DNA of 18,405 nucleotides, taken from NCBI GenBank assembly GCA_947375085.1, contig CANCEQ010000041.1:1-18405 (forward strand). Reading direction: 5' to 3'. Each line of letters opens with the position of its first letter. Within the stretch, counting starts at the first letter, position 1. The translations under genes were made by a program, and so were the position numbers. This document shows, in pieces, positions 1-7,205 of the stretch. Under the pieces are notes generated by a model, which searched no databases, was not told the DNA's origin, and was given only the letters and a program-made list of their open reading frames with translations. Origin of the DNA: Flavobacteriales bacterium. GTDB lineage: Bacteria; Bacteroidota; Bacteroidia; Flavobacteriales; Crocinitomicaceae.

Positions 1-1419
1 TAAAGCTAAAAGAGCCGGAAATCTATATCTAAATATTGCACCAATAACAGGTGTTGTCCATCCAATTATAAATAAAAGTAAAATTGTGAAAATGATTAAA
101 CTTAAAACAAGTGCTTTTTCTTTTGATGTTAGTGTTCGTCTTTTTAAAAATGAATAAATAAGTAGAAAAGACAGTACCCAAACTTCAAACATTGCATGAT
201 ATTTTAGGTTACTACCTGGATCTAAAGGAAATGGGCGGAAGTAGCTATTAATAAATGCTTCGGGAATGTTTTTAATAAGCTGTACAAAAGATCTATTAAT
301 CATAGTTGTTTTGATATAGCTATTAGCACCACCAACATAATACCTTAATTTTCTTTTTTTATGATCTGGACCAATGTTTCTTCGAACAGGGTCATATAGG
401 TTTTTTTTAGATACAATTAAGCAATAAGTCGGTTTTTTTATTTCTACTAATTTATGTTTGATATCAATATCTAGTTTGTCAAATTGGCTAGGGTCAAAAT
501 AAAATTGACTTGTATCTCCTTTGATAAAAAGTCCACCTTTTCCAATGTGGTCAAAATCATACTGTTTTCTTGAGAGAAAATCTACTGTTTTAACTCGTAT
601 TGGTTTAAGAATTAGAATACTTAGGCCAATCAAACAAGTTAAAGCTAAAAAGCTATTGAGAATTTTTTCTTTAAAAATGAATTTGTATAAAAGGTAAAAT
701 AGAATGGCAGGAATAATACTAGCAAGTACATAAGGTTTGATACTGAAAAGTAAAATAGCACCTGCTAATCCATAAACAATTCTTTTTTGTTTTGTGTCAT
801 CTGATAAAAATGAACGCGTACAAAGTCCCATACCTAATAGCAAAATGGGTTCTTTTAAAATACCTGAAGTCCAAAAAAGTATACTCGGAAAAAGTAATAG
901 AGCAAAGAAAATGAGTATCGGTTTTACTTTTGAATAAGGTTGGAAGGCAATATATAAATGTTTTAATCCGATTAAAGCAATAAAACACATAAAAAGTGAA
1001 TGTATATAAGCTGATCCAAATGAAACAAATTGAATCACACTATGTAATCGTATAATATTTCTAGAATCATTAACAATAGTTACACTTCCAGCATCCCATA
1101 AGAAAGTATCTTGAAGATATTGTTTAATTAAATATTTCTCGTCACCAAATCCAAATAAAAGTGAAAAGTAGTCTTTGATAGAATGGGTAAAAACATTTCG
1201 TAGATTTTTACTTTCAGCCAGAAAACGCATCGTGTCTGAAGGTACTGAATTATTAGTGTCAGGATGTAAGTACATCATTAAAAATAGAATTCCAACTCCT
1301 ATTTTAATTAAAAAAGCGGAGGGCATAGCCCAAAATGGCATATTTTTTATTTGTAAAAAATGCCAATAGCGAAAAGCTAATAAAAAAGTAATTGTATAAA
1401 GAATTTCTAAAATGTACAT
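1..1419 (-). CDS. Polytopic inner-membrane protein, 3' end cut by window edge (possible polysaccharide biosynthesis)
   Basis: I translated this frame by hand: 473 codons from an ATG at 1419 run to position 1 without a stop, so the C-terminus lies outside the window. An in-frame TGA at 1453-1455 limits the start. Hydrophobic segments lie near residues 1-19, 30-50, 126-158, 165-199, 213-249, 254-271, 412-426 and 435-455. A hydrophilic stretch of about 140 residues (272-410) separates the last two from the rest. Two motifs stand out: FPSILFWTSGILKEPI at 177-192 and GAIFRYRFP at 460-468. From memory, similar 'P..FW.SG..KE' and 'G..RYR.P' patterns occur in uncharacterised Bacteroidota membrane proteins of the EpsG, Wzy or glycosyltransferase-39-like type, but I cannot assign a family. 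The absence of a signal-peptide-only pattern and the multiple helices make an integral membrane role secure; the reaction is unknown. It is transcribed divergently from htpG. Confidence 0.85.
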   Translation of the reverse strand, partial: MYILEILYTITFLLAFRYWHFLQIKNMPFWAMPSAFLIKIGVGILFLMMYLHPDTNNSVPSDTMRFLAESKNLRNVFTHSIKDYFSLLFGFGDEKYLIKQYLQDTFLWDAGSVTIVNDSRNIIRLHSVIQFVSFGSAYIHSLFMCFIALIGLKHLYIAFQPYSKVKPILIFFALLLFPSILFWTSGILKEPILLLGMGLCTRSFLSDDTKQKRIVYGLAGAILLFSIKPYVLASIIPAILFYLLYKFIFKEKILNSFLALTCLIGLSILILKPIRVKTVDFLSRKQYDFDHIGKGGLFIKGDTSQFYFDPSQFDKLDIDIKHKLVEIKKPTYCLIVSKKNLYDPVRRNIGPDHKKRKLRYYVGGANSYIKTTMINRSFVQLIKNIPEAFINSYFRPFPLDPGSNLKYHAMFEVWVLSFLLIYSFLKRRTLTSKEKALVLSLIIFTILLLFIIGWTTPVIGAIFRYRFPALLAL

Positions 1420-1437
1420 TTTAAAAAATAATAAGCT

Positions 1438-1445
1438 CAAAATTA
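1438..1445 (-). promoter_or_regulatory. Candidate -7 element of the membrane protein gene (TAATTTTG)
   Basis: Read on the minus strand this is TAATTTTG, an exact match to the Bacteroidota -7 consensus TAnnTTTG. It lies 18 bp upstream of the ATG at 1419. No TTTG sits at the usual -33 distance; that position falls inside the first copy of the 18-nt direct repeat, which could bind an activator. AT-rich DNA gives chance matches, so this is a moderate call. Confidence 0.4.
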
Positions 1446-1462
1446 ACAATAATCATCGGTCT

Positions 1463-1502
1463 TGTTCACGTCAGTTTGTCTAAATGTTCACGTCAGTTTG
1501 TC
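1463..1502. repeat. Two direct copies of an 18-nt sequence, 22-nt period, between divergent genes
   Basis: TGTTCACGTCAGTTTGTC occurs exactly at 1463-1480 and again at 1485-1502. The core GTCAGTTT occurs a third time at 1500-1507, directly abutting the second copy. The period of 22 bp is close to two helical turns, so a protein would meet both copies on the same face. The block lies 44 bp upstream of the membrane protein ATG and 57 bp upstream of the htpG ATG. An operator or activator site shared by both genes is an inference; a recent local duplication is the alternative. Confidence 0.8.
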
Positions 1503-1528
1503 AGTTTTTTCGAATGGCATAAACATTG
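1497..1528 (+). promoter_or_regulatory. Candidate htpG promoter
   Basis: TTTG at 1497-1500, inside the second repeat copy, is followed after 20 bp by AAACATTG at 1521-1528. This resembles the Bacteroidota pattern TTTG-N19/20-TAnnTTTG, with four of six conserved bases in the -7 box. It would give a leader of roughly 25 nt to the ATG at 1560. A GGAGG at 1536-1540 is too far (19 bp) from the start to act as a ribosome binding site. Confidence 0.35.
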
Positions 1529-1559
1529 ATTTAATGGAGGAAACAAATTTTAAATAATT

Positions 1560-3449
1560 ATGAGAACAGGCCAAATTAATGTGCAAACGGAAAATATTTT
1601 TCCAATTATTAAAAAATTCTTGTACTCAGACCATGAGATTTTCTTAAGAGAATTGGTTTCAAATGCAGTTGATGCAACACAAAAATTGAAATTCCTTTCT
1701 TCAAATGGAGAATTTAAAGGAGAGTTAGGTGAATTAAGAGTGGATGTAATTTTAGATCCAGTTGAAAAAACACTTACAATTAGAGATAGAGGAATTGGTA
1801 TGACAGAAGAAGAGATTGATAAATACATCAATCAGATTGCTTTTTCTGGTGCAGAAGAATTTTTACAACAATACAAAGGGCAAGAAGGAGCGGAGCAAAT
1901 TATCGGACATTTTGGATTAGGATTTTATTCTGGATTCATGGTGGCTGAAAAAGTGCAAATTCGTACACTTTCTCGTCACGATGGTGCAAAAGCGGTTCAA
2001 TGGGAAAGTAATGGTTCTCCTGAATTTACAATTACTGAAATTGAAAAAGCGGATAGAGGAACAGATATCGTTCTTTTCATCTCTGAAGAATCAAAAGAAT
2101 TCTTAGAAAAAGCGAGAGTTTCAGGAATTTTAGATAAATACTGTAAATTCTTACCAACTCCAGTTTATTTTGGAAATAAAACTGAATACATCGATTCTCC
2201 ATCAGGTGAAAAAGATGACAAAGGAAATGTTAAAAGAGAAGCAATTGAAGTTGAAAATCAAATCAACAATCCAGAGCCAGCATGGACAAAAGCTCCAATT
2301 GACTTAAATAAGGATGATTACGATGCGTTCTACAGAGAATTATACCCAACTTCTTTTGATAGTCCGTTGTTTCATATTCACTTAAATGTGGATTATCCAT
2401 TTAATTTAACAGGAATTTTATATTTCCCTAAAATTAAAGAAAATGTTGAGGTTCAACGTAATAAGATTAATTTATACTCAAATCAAGTATTCATTACAGA
2501 CAGTGTAGCTGAAATCGTACCTGAATTCTTGACATTATTACACGGTGTTATTGACTCTCCAGACATTCCATTGAACGTTTCTCGTTCATACTTACAAAGT
2601 GATGGAAATGTGAAGAAAATTTCTGCTCACATTACTAAAAAAGTAGTGGACAAGTTAGCTGAAATGTTTAAAAAAGACCGTAAAGATTTCGAAGAGAAAT
2701 GGGATGATTTACAAATCTTTGTTCAATATGGTTCTTTATCGGATGAGAAATTTGCAGAAAAAGCAAAAGGTTTCTCTTTGGTTAAAAATACAGACGGAAC
2801 TTATTTCACAATTGAAGAATACAAAGAGAAAATTTCAACGTTACAAACGGATAAAGACGGAAAAACAATTGTATTGTACACAAACTCTCCAGATGAGCAA
2901 TATTCATTCGTGAAAAAAGCGAAAGATAGAGGGTATGATGTGTTGAGTTTAGATGGACCATTGGTTTCTCACTGGATTTCTAAATTAGAGCAATCTATTG
3001 AAAATATTTCTTTTGTTCGTGTAGATGCAGACACATTGGATAAATTGATTAAGAAAGATGAAATTTTACCATCTAAATTGTCAAAAGAAGATGAGGAAGC
3101 ATTGAAACCATTATTTGAAACAGTTGTGAACAAAGATAAATTCAATGTTTCTTTTGAAAGTATGAGTGTAGATGATGCTCCAATCGTGATTACACAGCCT
3201 GAGTTTATTCGTCGAATGATGGAGCAACAAAAAATGGGTGGTGCTGGATTCTTCGGAGCTTTTCCTGAAACTTACAATATGGTAGTGAATGGAAATCACG
3301 CTAAAATTTCAGAAGTGTTAAATACAACTAATGAGGCAGATAAAAATGCAAAAGTGAAACAGTTAACAGACTTAGCTTTATTGTCTCAAGGAATGTTAAA
3401 AGGAGAAGCTTTAAGTAACTTTATTGATAGAAGTATCGAATTAGTTTAA
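1560..3449 (+). CDS. htpG: Molecular chaperone HtpG (Hsp90 family)
   Basis: HtpG is the bacterial Hsp90, a homodimeric ATP-dependent cytosolic chaperone. At 629 aa it matches the usual length of about 620-630. The N-terminal GHKL ATPase domain is intact: ELVSNAVDATQKL at 31-43 holds the Mg-ATP asparagine (N35), DRGIGMT at 76-82 is the adenine-binding loop, and GHFGLGFYSGFMVAEKV at 116-132 is the ATP-lid glycine motif. The middle domain carries the signature around residues 320-350 (VFITD, then DSPDIPLNVSRSYLQSD). The C-terminal third is the dimerisation region and contains PEFIRRMMEQQKMGG. DRGIG replaces the more common DNGIG, and AVDA the more common ASDA. The ATG at 1560 has an A-rich leader and no Shine-Dalgarno. 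A strong intrinsic terminator follows, so htpG is probably a single-gene transcript. Confidence 0.98.
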   Translation: MRTGQINVQTENIFPIIKKFLYSDHEIFLRELVSNAVDATQKLKFLSSNGEFKGELGELRVDVILDPVEKTLTIRDRGIGMTEEEIDKYINQIAFSGAEEFLQQYKGQEGAEQIIGHFGLGFYSGFMVAEKVQIRTLSRHDGAKAVQWESNGSPEFTITEIEKADRGTDIVLFISEESKEFLEKARVSGILDKYCKFLPTPVYFGNKTEYIDSPSGEKDDKGNVKREAIEVENQINNPEPAWTKAPIDLNKDDYDAFYRELYPTSFDSPLFHIHLNVDYPFNLTGILYFPKIKENVEVQRNKINLYSNQVFITDSVAEIVPEFLTLLHGVIDSPDIPLNVSRSYLQSDGNVKKISAHITKKVVDKLAEMFKKDRKDFEEKWDDLQIFVQYGSLSDEKFAEKAKGFSLVKNTDGTYFTIEEYKEKISTLQTDKDGKTIVLYTNSPDEQYSFVKKAKDRGYDVLSLDGPLVSHWISKLEQSIENISFVRVDADTLDKLIKKDEILPSKLSKEDEEALKPLFETVVNKDKFNVSFESMSVDDAPIVITQPEFIRRMMEQQKMGGAGFFGAFPETYNMVVNGNHAKISEVLNTTNEADKNAKVKQLTDLALLSQGMLKGEALSNFIDRSIELV

Positions 3450-3473
3450 TTCTAATTCACAAATAATAATTAT

Positions 3474-3509
3474 GCGGAATCATTCAATGTGATTGATTCC
3501 GCTTTTTTT
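3474..3509 (+). terminator. Intrinsic terminator of htpG
   Basis: GCGGAATCA (3474-3482) pairs perfectly with TGATTCCGC (3494-3502) around an 11-nt loop and is followed by seven T (3503-3509). It starts 24 bp after the htpG stop codon. It ends only 20 bp before the likely start of the next gene. Confidence 0.92.
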
Positions 3510-3528
3510 CATTTTAAATTGTACGATT

Positions 3529-4308
3529 TTGTTTAAATGGATATTAGCTATTGGAGGATTTGTTCTCTTCGGCAGGAATTTTATGGGAGCCGTTTTAGGA
3601 TTTGTTATTGGTAATTTCATCGATAATTATCAGTCTATAATAAATAAAGCAAAGGCACAGGCTAAAGCCGAAGGAAGAGAGTTTAAATCGGAAGACCTTT
3701 TTCAGTATTACCAACAACATACTTCTCAGCACGATGTTCCAACGATTTTAATGGCTTTATCAGCTTCTATTATGAAAGCGGATGGGAAAGTTGTGAAATC
3801 TGAATTGGATTACGTTAAAATGTTCTTAAAACAGCAATTCGGTGAAAATTATTCGAATACGCATTTACAAACTTTAAAACACTTTTTAGATTCTGGAGAA
3901 ATACCATTGGATCGTATTTGTCAGGATGTTAGAATGAGGATGCAACCTGAAGTACGCGTTCAATTAATGCACTATTTATTTGGAATTGCAAAAGCGGATG
4001 GAAGTGTTTCAGATACTGAAATAAACCTATTAAGCAGAATTGCTTCTATGATGGGGGTTTCAAGTGTAGATTTCGAAAGTGTGAAAAACATGTTCTACCG
4101 AAATGCTGATTCTGATTATAAAATTCTAGGTATTGAACCATCTGCAACCGACGATGAAGTGAAAAAAGCGTATCGTCAAATGGCGATTAAATTTCATCCC
4201 GATAAAGTAGCTTCTATGGGTGAAGAATACGAAAAAGGAGCAAAAGAGAAATTCCAACAAATTCAAAGTTCTTACGATAATATTAAGAAGAATAGGGGGA
4301 TTAAGTAG
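3529..4308 (+). CDS. DjlA-like membrane co-chaperone: TM segment, TerB-like domain, C-terminal J domain
   Basis: The product (259 aa from the chosen start) has the architecture of DjlA, an inner-membrane J protein that stimulates DnaK ATPase. Residues 2-33 form a glycine-rich membrane anchor (FKWILAIGG, then GAVLGFVIGNFID), close in pattern to the E. coli DjlA N-terminus. Residues about 71-188 are a TerB/DjlA-type helical domain with two related segments, SIMKADGKV and GIAKADGSV, whose acidic KADG loops could bind metal. Residues 197-259 are a J domain with HPD at 223-225 in KFHPDK. The frame has no ATG before codon 3583, which would cut the anchor in half. A stop at 3490-3492 bounds it upstream, and a TTG at 3493 lies inside the terminator stem, so TTG at 3529 is the best start. 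The J domain is certain; assignment as the true DjlA orthologue is likely. Confidence 0.88.
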   Translation: MFKWILAIGGFVLFGRNFMGAVLGFVIGNFIDNYQSIINKAKAQAKAEGREFKSEDLFQYYQQHTSQHDVPTILMALSASIMKADGKVVKSELDYVKMFLKQQFGENYSNTHLQTLKHFLDSGEIPLDRICQDVRMRMQPEVRVQLMHYLFGIAKADGSVSDTEINLLSRIASMMGVSSVDFESVKNMFYRNADSDYKILGIEPSATDDEVKKAYRQMAIKFHPDKVASMGEEYEKGAKEKFQQIQSSYDNIKKNRGIK

Positions 4309-4339
4309 ATTTTGGATTTTTAATTATTGATGTTGAATC
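4309..4339 (+). repeat. Dispersed short intergenic repeat, copy 1
   Basis: Immediately after the djlA-like stop codon the sequence runs ATTTTGGATTTTTAATTATT and ends in GATGTTGAATC. Related AT-rich segments sharing the ATGTTGAAT or ATTTTTAAT cores occur at 4833-4860, 7167-7197 (inverted) and 14498-14525. From memory, such TTGAAT/GATTTT strings are common between genes in Flavobacteriia. The relationship among the copies is by eye only. Confidence 0.45.
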
Positions 4340-4413
4340 GTTTACTGATAAAATGAGATGAATACATTTTTTTTAAGTATTAGAGTTAATTAACTTGACA
4401 ATCAAAAAATAAA

Positions 4414-4764
4414 ATGAAAGAAATTTTGAAATATTTATTCTCGATATTTATTTTTATTATTTTGTCCTTTTATTCTATACAAATATTTAATAAGTACAAT
4501 AAAGTTAGAGAAGAAGGTTATTCTAATGCTTTGTCATCTATTATGTTTTTGGGAGTTGATTTGGTTTTTCTTTCAATGTTCTTTTTTGTGAAAAAATATG
4601 GAAGAATTAGTTTGTCTAGTTATGCATATATTTTTGTTTCTCTTTTCATTTTTGGTATATTTTTATCAAGTACGTATTTATGGTTAGTTATCATTATTTC
4701 TACTTCGCTAATTAGTCTAATTAATATATTCTTTTTTCAGAAAAATATTCATTCGAATGAGTAA
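4414..4764 (+). CDS. Small hypothetical membrane protein with about four helices
   Basis: I do not recognise this 116-aa protein. It is almost wholly hydrophobic, with segments near residues 5-26, 41-60, 70-88 and 90-109. Charged residues are confined to short loops (KYNKVREEG at 27-35, KKYGR at 60-64) and the C-terminal tail KNIHSNE. No cysteine, histidine motif or catalytic signature is visible. The ATG at 4414 is preceded by an A-rich leader. It lies 105 bp after the djlA-like gene and 287 bp before the T9SS cargo gene, with repeat copies in both gaps, so it is probably an independent unit. Lineage-specific membrane protein is as far as the sequence goes. Confidence 0.6.
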   Translation: MKEILKYLFSIFIFIILSFYSIQIFNKYNKVREEGYSNALSSIMFLGVDLVFLSMFFFVKKYGRISLSSYAYIFVSLFIFGIFLSSTYLWLVIIISTSLISLINIFFFQKNIHSNE

Positions 4765-4832
4765 TAAATATTCATGCTTTGCTCAAATTGAAATTTAATG
4801 TTTTTTTATACTTTCAAATTGAACTAGATTAT

Positions 4833-4860
4833 GAAAATTTTAAATTTTCAATGTTGAATC
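4833..4860 (+). repeat. Dispersed short intergenic repeat, copy 2, with small palindrome
   Basis: GAAAATTTTAAATTTTC (4833-4849) is an odd-length palindrome and is followed by ATGTTGAATC (4851-4860), the same 10-mer as at 4330-4339. The rest of the 287-bp spacer (4765-5051) shows nothing else except a partial -7 box, AACATTTG, at 5033-5040. That box lies too close to the next ATG to be convincing. Confidence 0.4.
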
Positions 4861-5051
4861 ATAACAATTTAACACTTCCAGATTCAGGAAAAACTATTGT
4901 GTTATTAAATCCATTCACCACCAAATAAACTAACCAATTGCTACTATTTAAGCTTTTTGGATACATTTAAAGTCTGTTTGCCGATAATTTTCAGTAACAA
5001 GTTTTCAATTTTATAATTTAGTTCATTCGTTTAACATTTGAACTTTCAATT

Positions 5052-6974
5052 ATGAAAAATATTTTAAATAATCTAATATTTGCCTTTATCATTTTTTTAT
5101 CAAACAACAGCTTTTCACAAGGTGATGAAAAATCAAATGCCTTAGTCTTAAGCAATTTATCTAACTATATTTCAAATTCAGGGTTATATACTAATGAAAA
5201 TGCTTCTGCAACAAATCAAGGTGTATGTCCATTAGCAAGTTGTTGGACAGACAGTACTGAATCAATAGATGTATGGTTTAAATTCATAAGTGTTGGTAGT
5301 GATGTTATGATTACAGTTAATGGTTTAGGAATATCTTCTGGCTCAACCCTAAAAGAACCAAGTTTAGCATTGTACTTAGGTACGAATCCTACTCTTACTG
5401 AACTTAAATGTTCTAAATCGATAAATGGAAACAATATGAATACTCTATTACAAGGAGGTTTAAGTTTAGCAACTACCTATTTCATTCGTGTCACAACTAC
5501 TATTGGAAATAAAGGAAAATTTGATTTAAGTATCAATAATATTAATACTGTTCTGAATAATAACTCTCCTAATGATTGCGATAAAGGAACTATTATTTGT
5601 AATAAAGATGTGTTAAGTGTTGGTTTATCAAATTCTTTTGGGACAAACACAACGGAACATCAATTGCCTGGAAGCTGTATGATTTCACCTGAAGCAAATT
5701 CTACATGGTTGGAGTTTAAATGCTCTGCAACAGGTACACTTGATTTTGAAATTTTAGGAAGTAATATGGCAGAAGATTTAGATTGGATTTTAATGGAGAT
5801 TCCAGATGTAAGAAATTGTGCTACTAAAACATTAGTAAGTTGTAATATAGCTTCCTGCGATATTAATGGATCAGCAAGTACTTCTTCAGTTATAAGAAGA
5901 ACTGGGATGAGAACAGGTGAAGATGCTTTAGGATTGATTGGTAGTGGAGTAACAGCCGATAGTGAAGGTCCAGGCTGTAATGGTCCTGCGAATGGTTTCA
6001 ATAATACAGTGAGTATCACTTCTGGTAAAACATATGCTTTATTCGTTAATAATTTTACAGGAGCTCAAGGTTTTTCGATTGCTTGGGGTGGGACAAGTAA
6101 ATTTCAAGGTCCAGAACTTAATCTAACAGTAGATAAAACAGTTATTTGTATTGGAGAAAGTGTTGTAGCATCTGCATCTTCTTCAAACGTCGGTTCTTAT
6201 TCTATATTAGATTGGATTTTACCTTCAAGCGCTAATCCTACCTCTTCTTCAGGAATAGGACCACTTACTGTTACTTTTAATCAAACAGGGATTTATCCAA
6301 TTATTTTGAAAGGTGAGGATGCTCAAGGTTGTGTAAATGTTGTACATGAAAACATCACAGTCGGAGGTTTAGATTCTATTATAAATATTAATACTTGTGA
6401 TACATATAGTTTAAACGGTCAAGATTATACCCAATCTGGTACATTTTATCAAATAATTCCAAAACAGGTAGGTTGTGATAGTTTAATTACTTTGAATTTA
6501 ACGATTGCACCGATTAATGGAATCATTTCAAAAAATGATACTATTTTCACTTGTTCAAATTCTAATGTTACTTACCAATGGATTAATTGTGATACTAAAG
6601 CACCTATTTATAATGCTGTCAATCAATTGTATAAGCCTATTACTGACGGGAGTTATGCAGTTATAGTTTCAAGTAATAATTGTTCAGATACCTCAAATTG
6701 TCAACTTTTTACTATGAAAAATACAACAGGATTGAATTCATCAGATTTAATTTATAATTCGTTTAGAATATTTCCGAATCCTACTTTTGGTGAAATAGTT
6801 TTAATTTCTGATCAAGAAAATACTTTATATAGTGTTACCAATGTAATTGGTGAAGAATTAATGCAAATAAATTTAAAAGGTAAATCTAAATTTGATATAT
6901 CACATTTTGAAAATGGAATCTATTTCGTTAAAAATATACATTCAAATCAATTTATAAGAATTATAAAACAATAA
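5052..6974 (+). CDS. Secreted T9SS cargo protein with PKD-like and repeat domains
   Basis: The 640-aa product begins with a signal peptide (MKNILNNLIF, hydrophobic to about residue 17, probable cleavage after SFSQ at 20-23). It ends with a T9SS type A sorting domain at about 570-640: FRIFPNPTFGEIVL, then an IGEEL turn and the terminal FENGIYFVK-type strand. The signal peptide takes it through Sec; the C-terminal domain sends it across the outer membrane. Between them are two beta-rich modules (about 25-163 with DVWFKF at 73-78, and 175-348 with STWLEFK at 217-223), a PKD/Ig-like module (357-437), a short CDTYSLNGQDYTQSG repeat module (449-485) familiar from Bacteroidota adhesins, and another Ig-like module (495-553, YQWINCDT). 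Cysteines come largely in pairs, suggesting disulfides. No catalytic domain is visible, so an adhesive or structural role is an inference. Confidence 0.9.
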   Translation: MKNILNNLIFAFIIFLSNNSFSQGDEKSNALVLSNLSNYISNSGLYTNENASATNQGVCPLASCWTDSTESIDVWFKFISVGSDVMITVNGLGISSGSTLKEPSLALYLGTNPTLTELKCSKSINGNNMNTLLQGGLSLATTYFIRVTTTIGNKGKFDLSINNINTVLNNNSPNDCDKGTIICNKDVLSVGLSNSFGTNTTEHQLPGSCMISPEANSTWLEFKCSATGTLDFEILGSNMAEDLDWILMEIPDVRNCATKTLVSCNIASCDINGSASTSSVIRRTGMRTGEDALGLIGSGVTADSEGPGCNGPANGFNNTVSITSGKTYALFVNNFTGAQGFSIAWGGTSKFQGPELNLTVDKTVICIGESVVASASSSNVGSYSILDWILPSSANPTSSSGIGPLTVTFNQTGIYPIILKGEDAQGCVNVVHENITVGGLDSIININTCDTYSLNGQDYTQSGTFYQIIPKQVGCDSLITLNLTIAPINGIISKNDTIFTCSNSNVTYQWINCDTKAPIYNAVNQLYKPITDGSYAVIVSSNNCSDTSNCQLFTMKNTTGLNSSDLIYNSFRIFPNPTFGEIVLISDQENTLYSVTNVIGEELMQINLKGKSKFDISHFENGIYFVKNIHSNQFIRIIKQ

Positions 6975-7146
6975 TAATTACTAATTGTAGTCACTATATT
7001 CAGCAAATTCGTACTGTTTGGAATTTACAATACAATTGTTTTAAATGAGTTAAAGCACTAACACAATTTGTTTGGATTTCACTTCATGTTTAATATAACC
7101 CAAATTAAGTGTTTTGTTATACAATTAATTTAAGTAAATAAAGTAT

Positions 7147-7165
7147 TTTTGATTTTGAATCAAAA
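7147..7165. repeat. Perfect 8-bp inverted repeat in convergent spacer
   Basis: TTTTGATT (7147-7154) and AATCAAAA (7158-7165) form a perfect but AT-only-to-weak stem with a 3-nt loop. It lies between the convergent T9SS cargo gene and the methyltransferase gene, so it could be a weak bidirectional terminator. It lacks GC content and a clean T-run, so I do not call it a terminator. Confidence 0.35.
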
Positions 7166-7166
7166 T

Positions 7167-7197
7167 AATTCAACATCAAAAACCCAACATCAAAAAT
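7167..7197 (-). repeat. Dispersed intergenic repeat, copy 3, with tandem 12-mer
   Basis: CAACATCAAAAA occurs at 7171-7182 and again at 7185-7196 (14-nt period). On the minus strand this reads as TTTTTGATGTTG, matching the core of the copies near 4330 and 4851 in inverted orientation. It lies directly downstream of the methyltransferase stop codon, just as copy 1 lies directly downstream of the djlA-like stop. Confidence 0.5.
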
Positions 7198-7205
7198 TAA
7201 AAAAA

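Noticed and set aside
1463..1502. Direct repeat as a small CRISPR array
   Set aside because: Only two copies with a 4-nt gap; no spacer-length unique sequence and no cas genes.
1536..1540. GGAGG upstream of htpG as a Shine-Dalgarno site
   Set aside because: The spacing of 19 bp to the ATG is too long, and Bacteroidota generally do not depend on such sites.
3493..3528. Upstream TTG at 3493 as the djlA-like start
   Set aside because: The codon lies inside the htpG terminator stem, and the added 12 residues are not part of the DjlA anchor pattern.
3537..3583. Out-of-frame ATG at 3537 suggesting a frameshift in the djlA-like gene
   Set aside because: The TTG frame already encodes the full anchor pattern with no break, so no frameshift is needed.
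5660..6019. 119-codon minus-strand frame inside the T9SS cargo gene
   Set aside because: It is antisense to a gene with clear domains and has no promoter or recognisable protein features.
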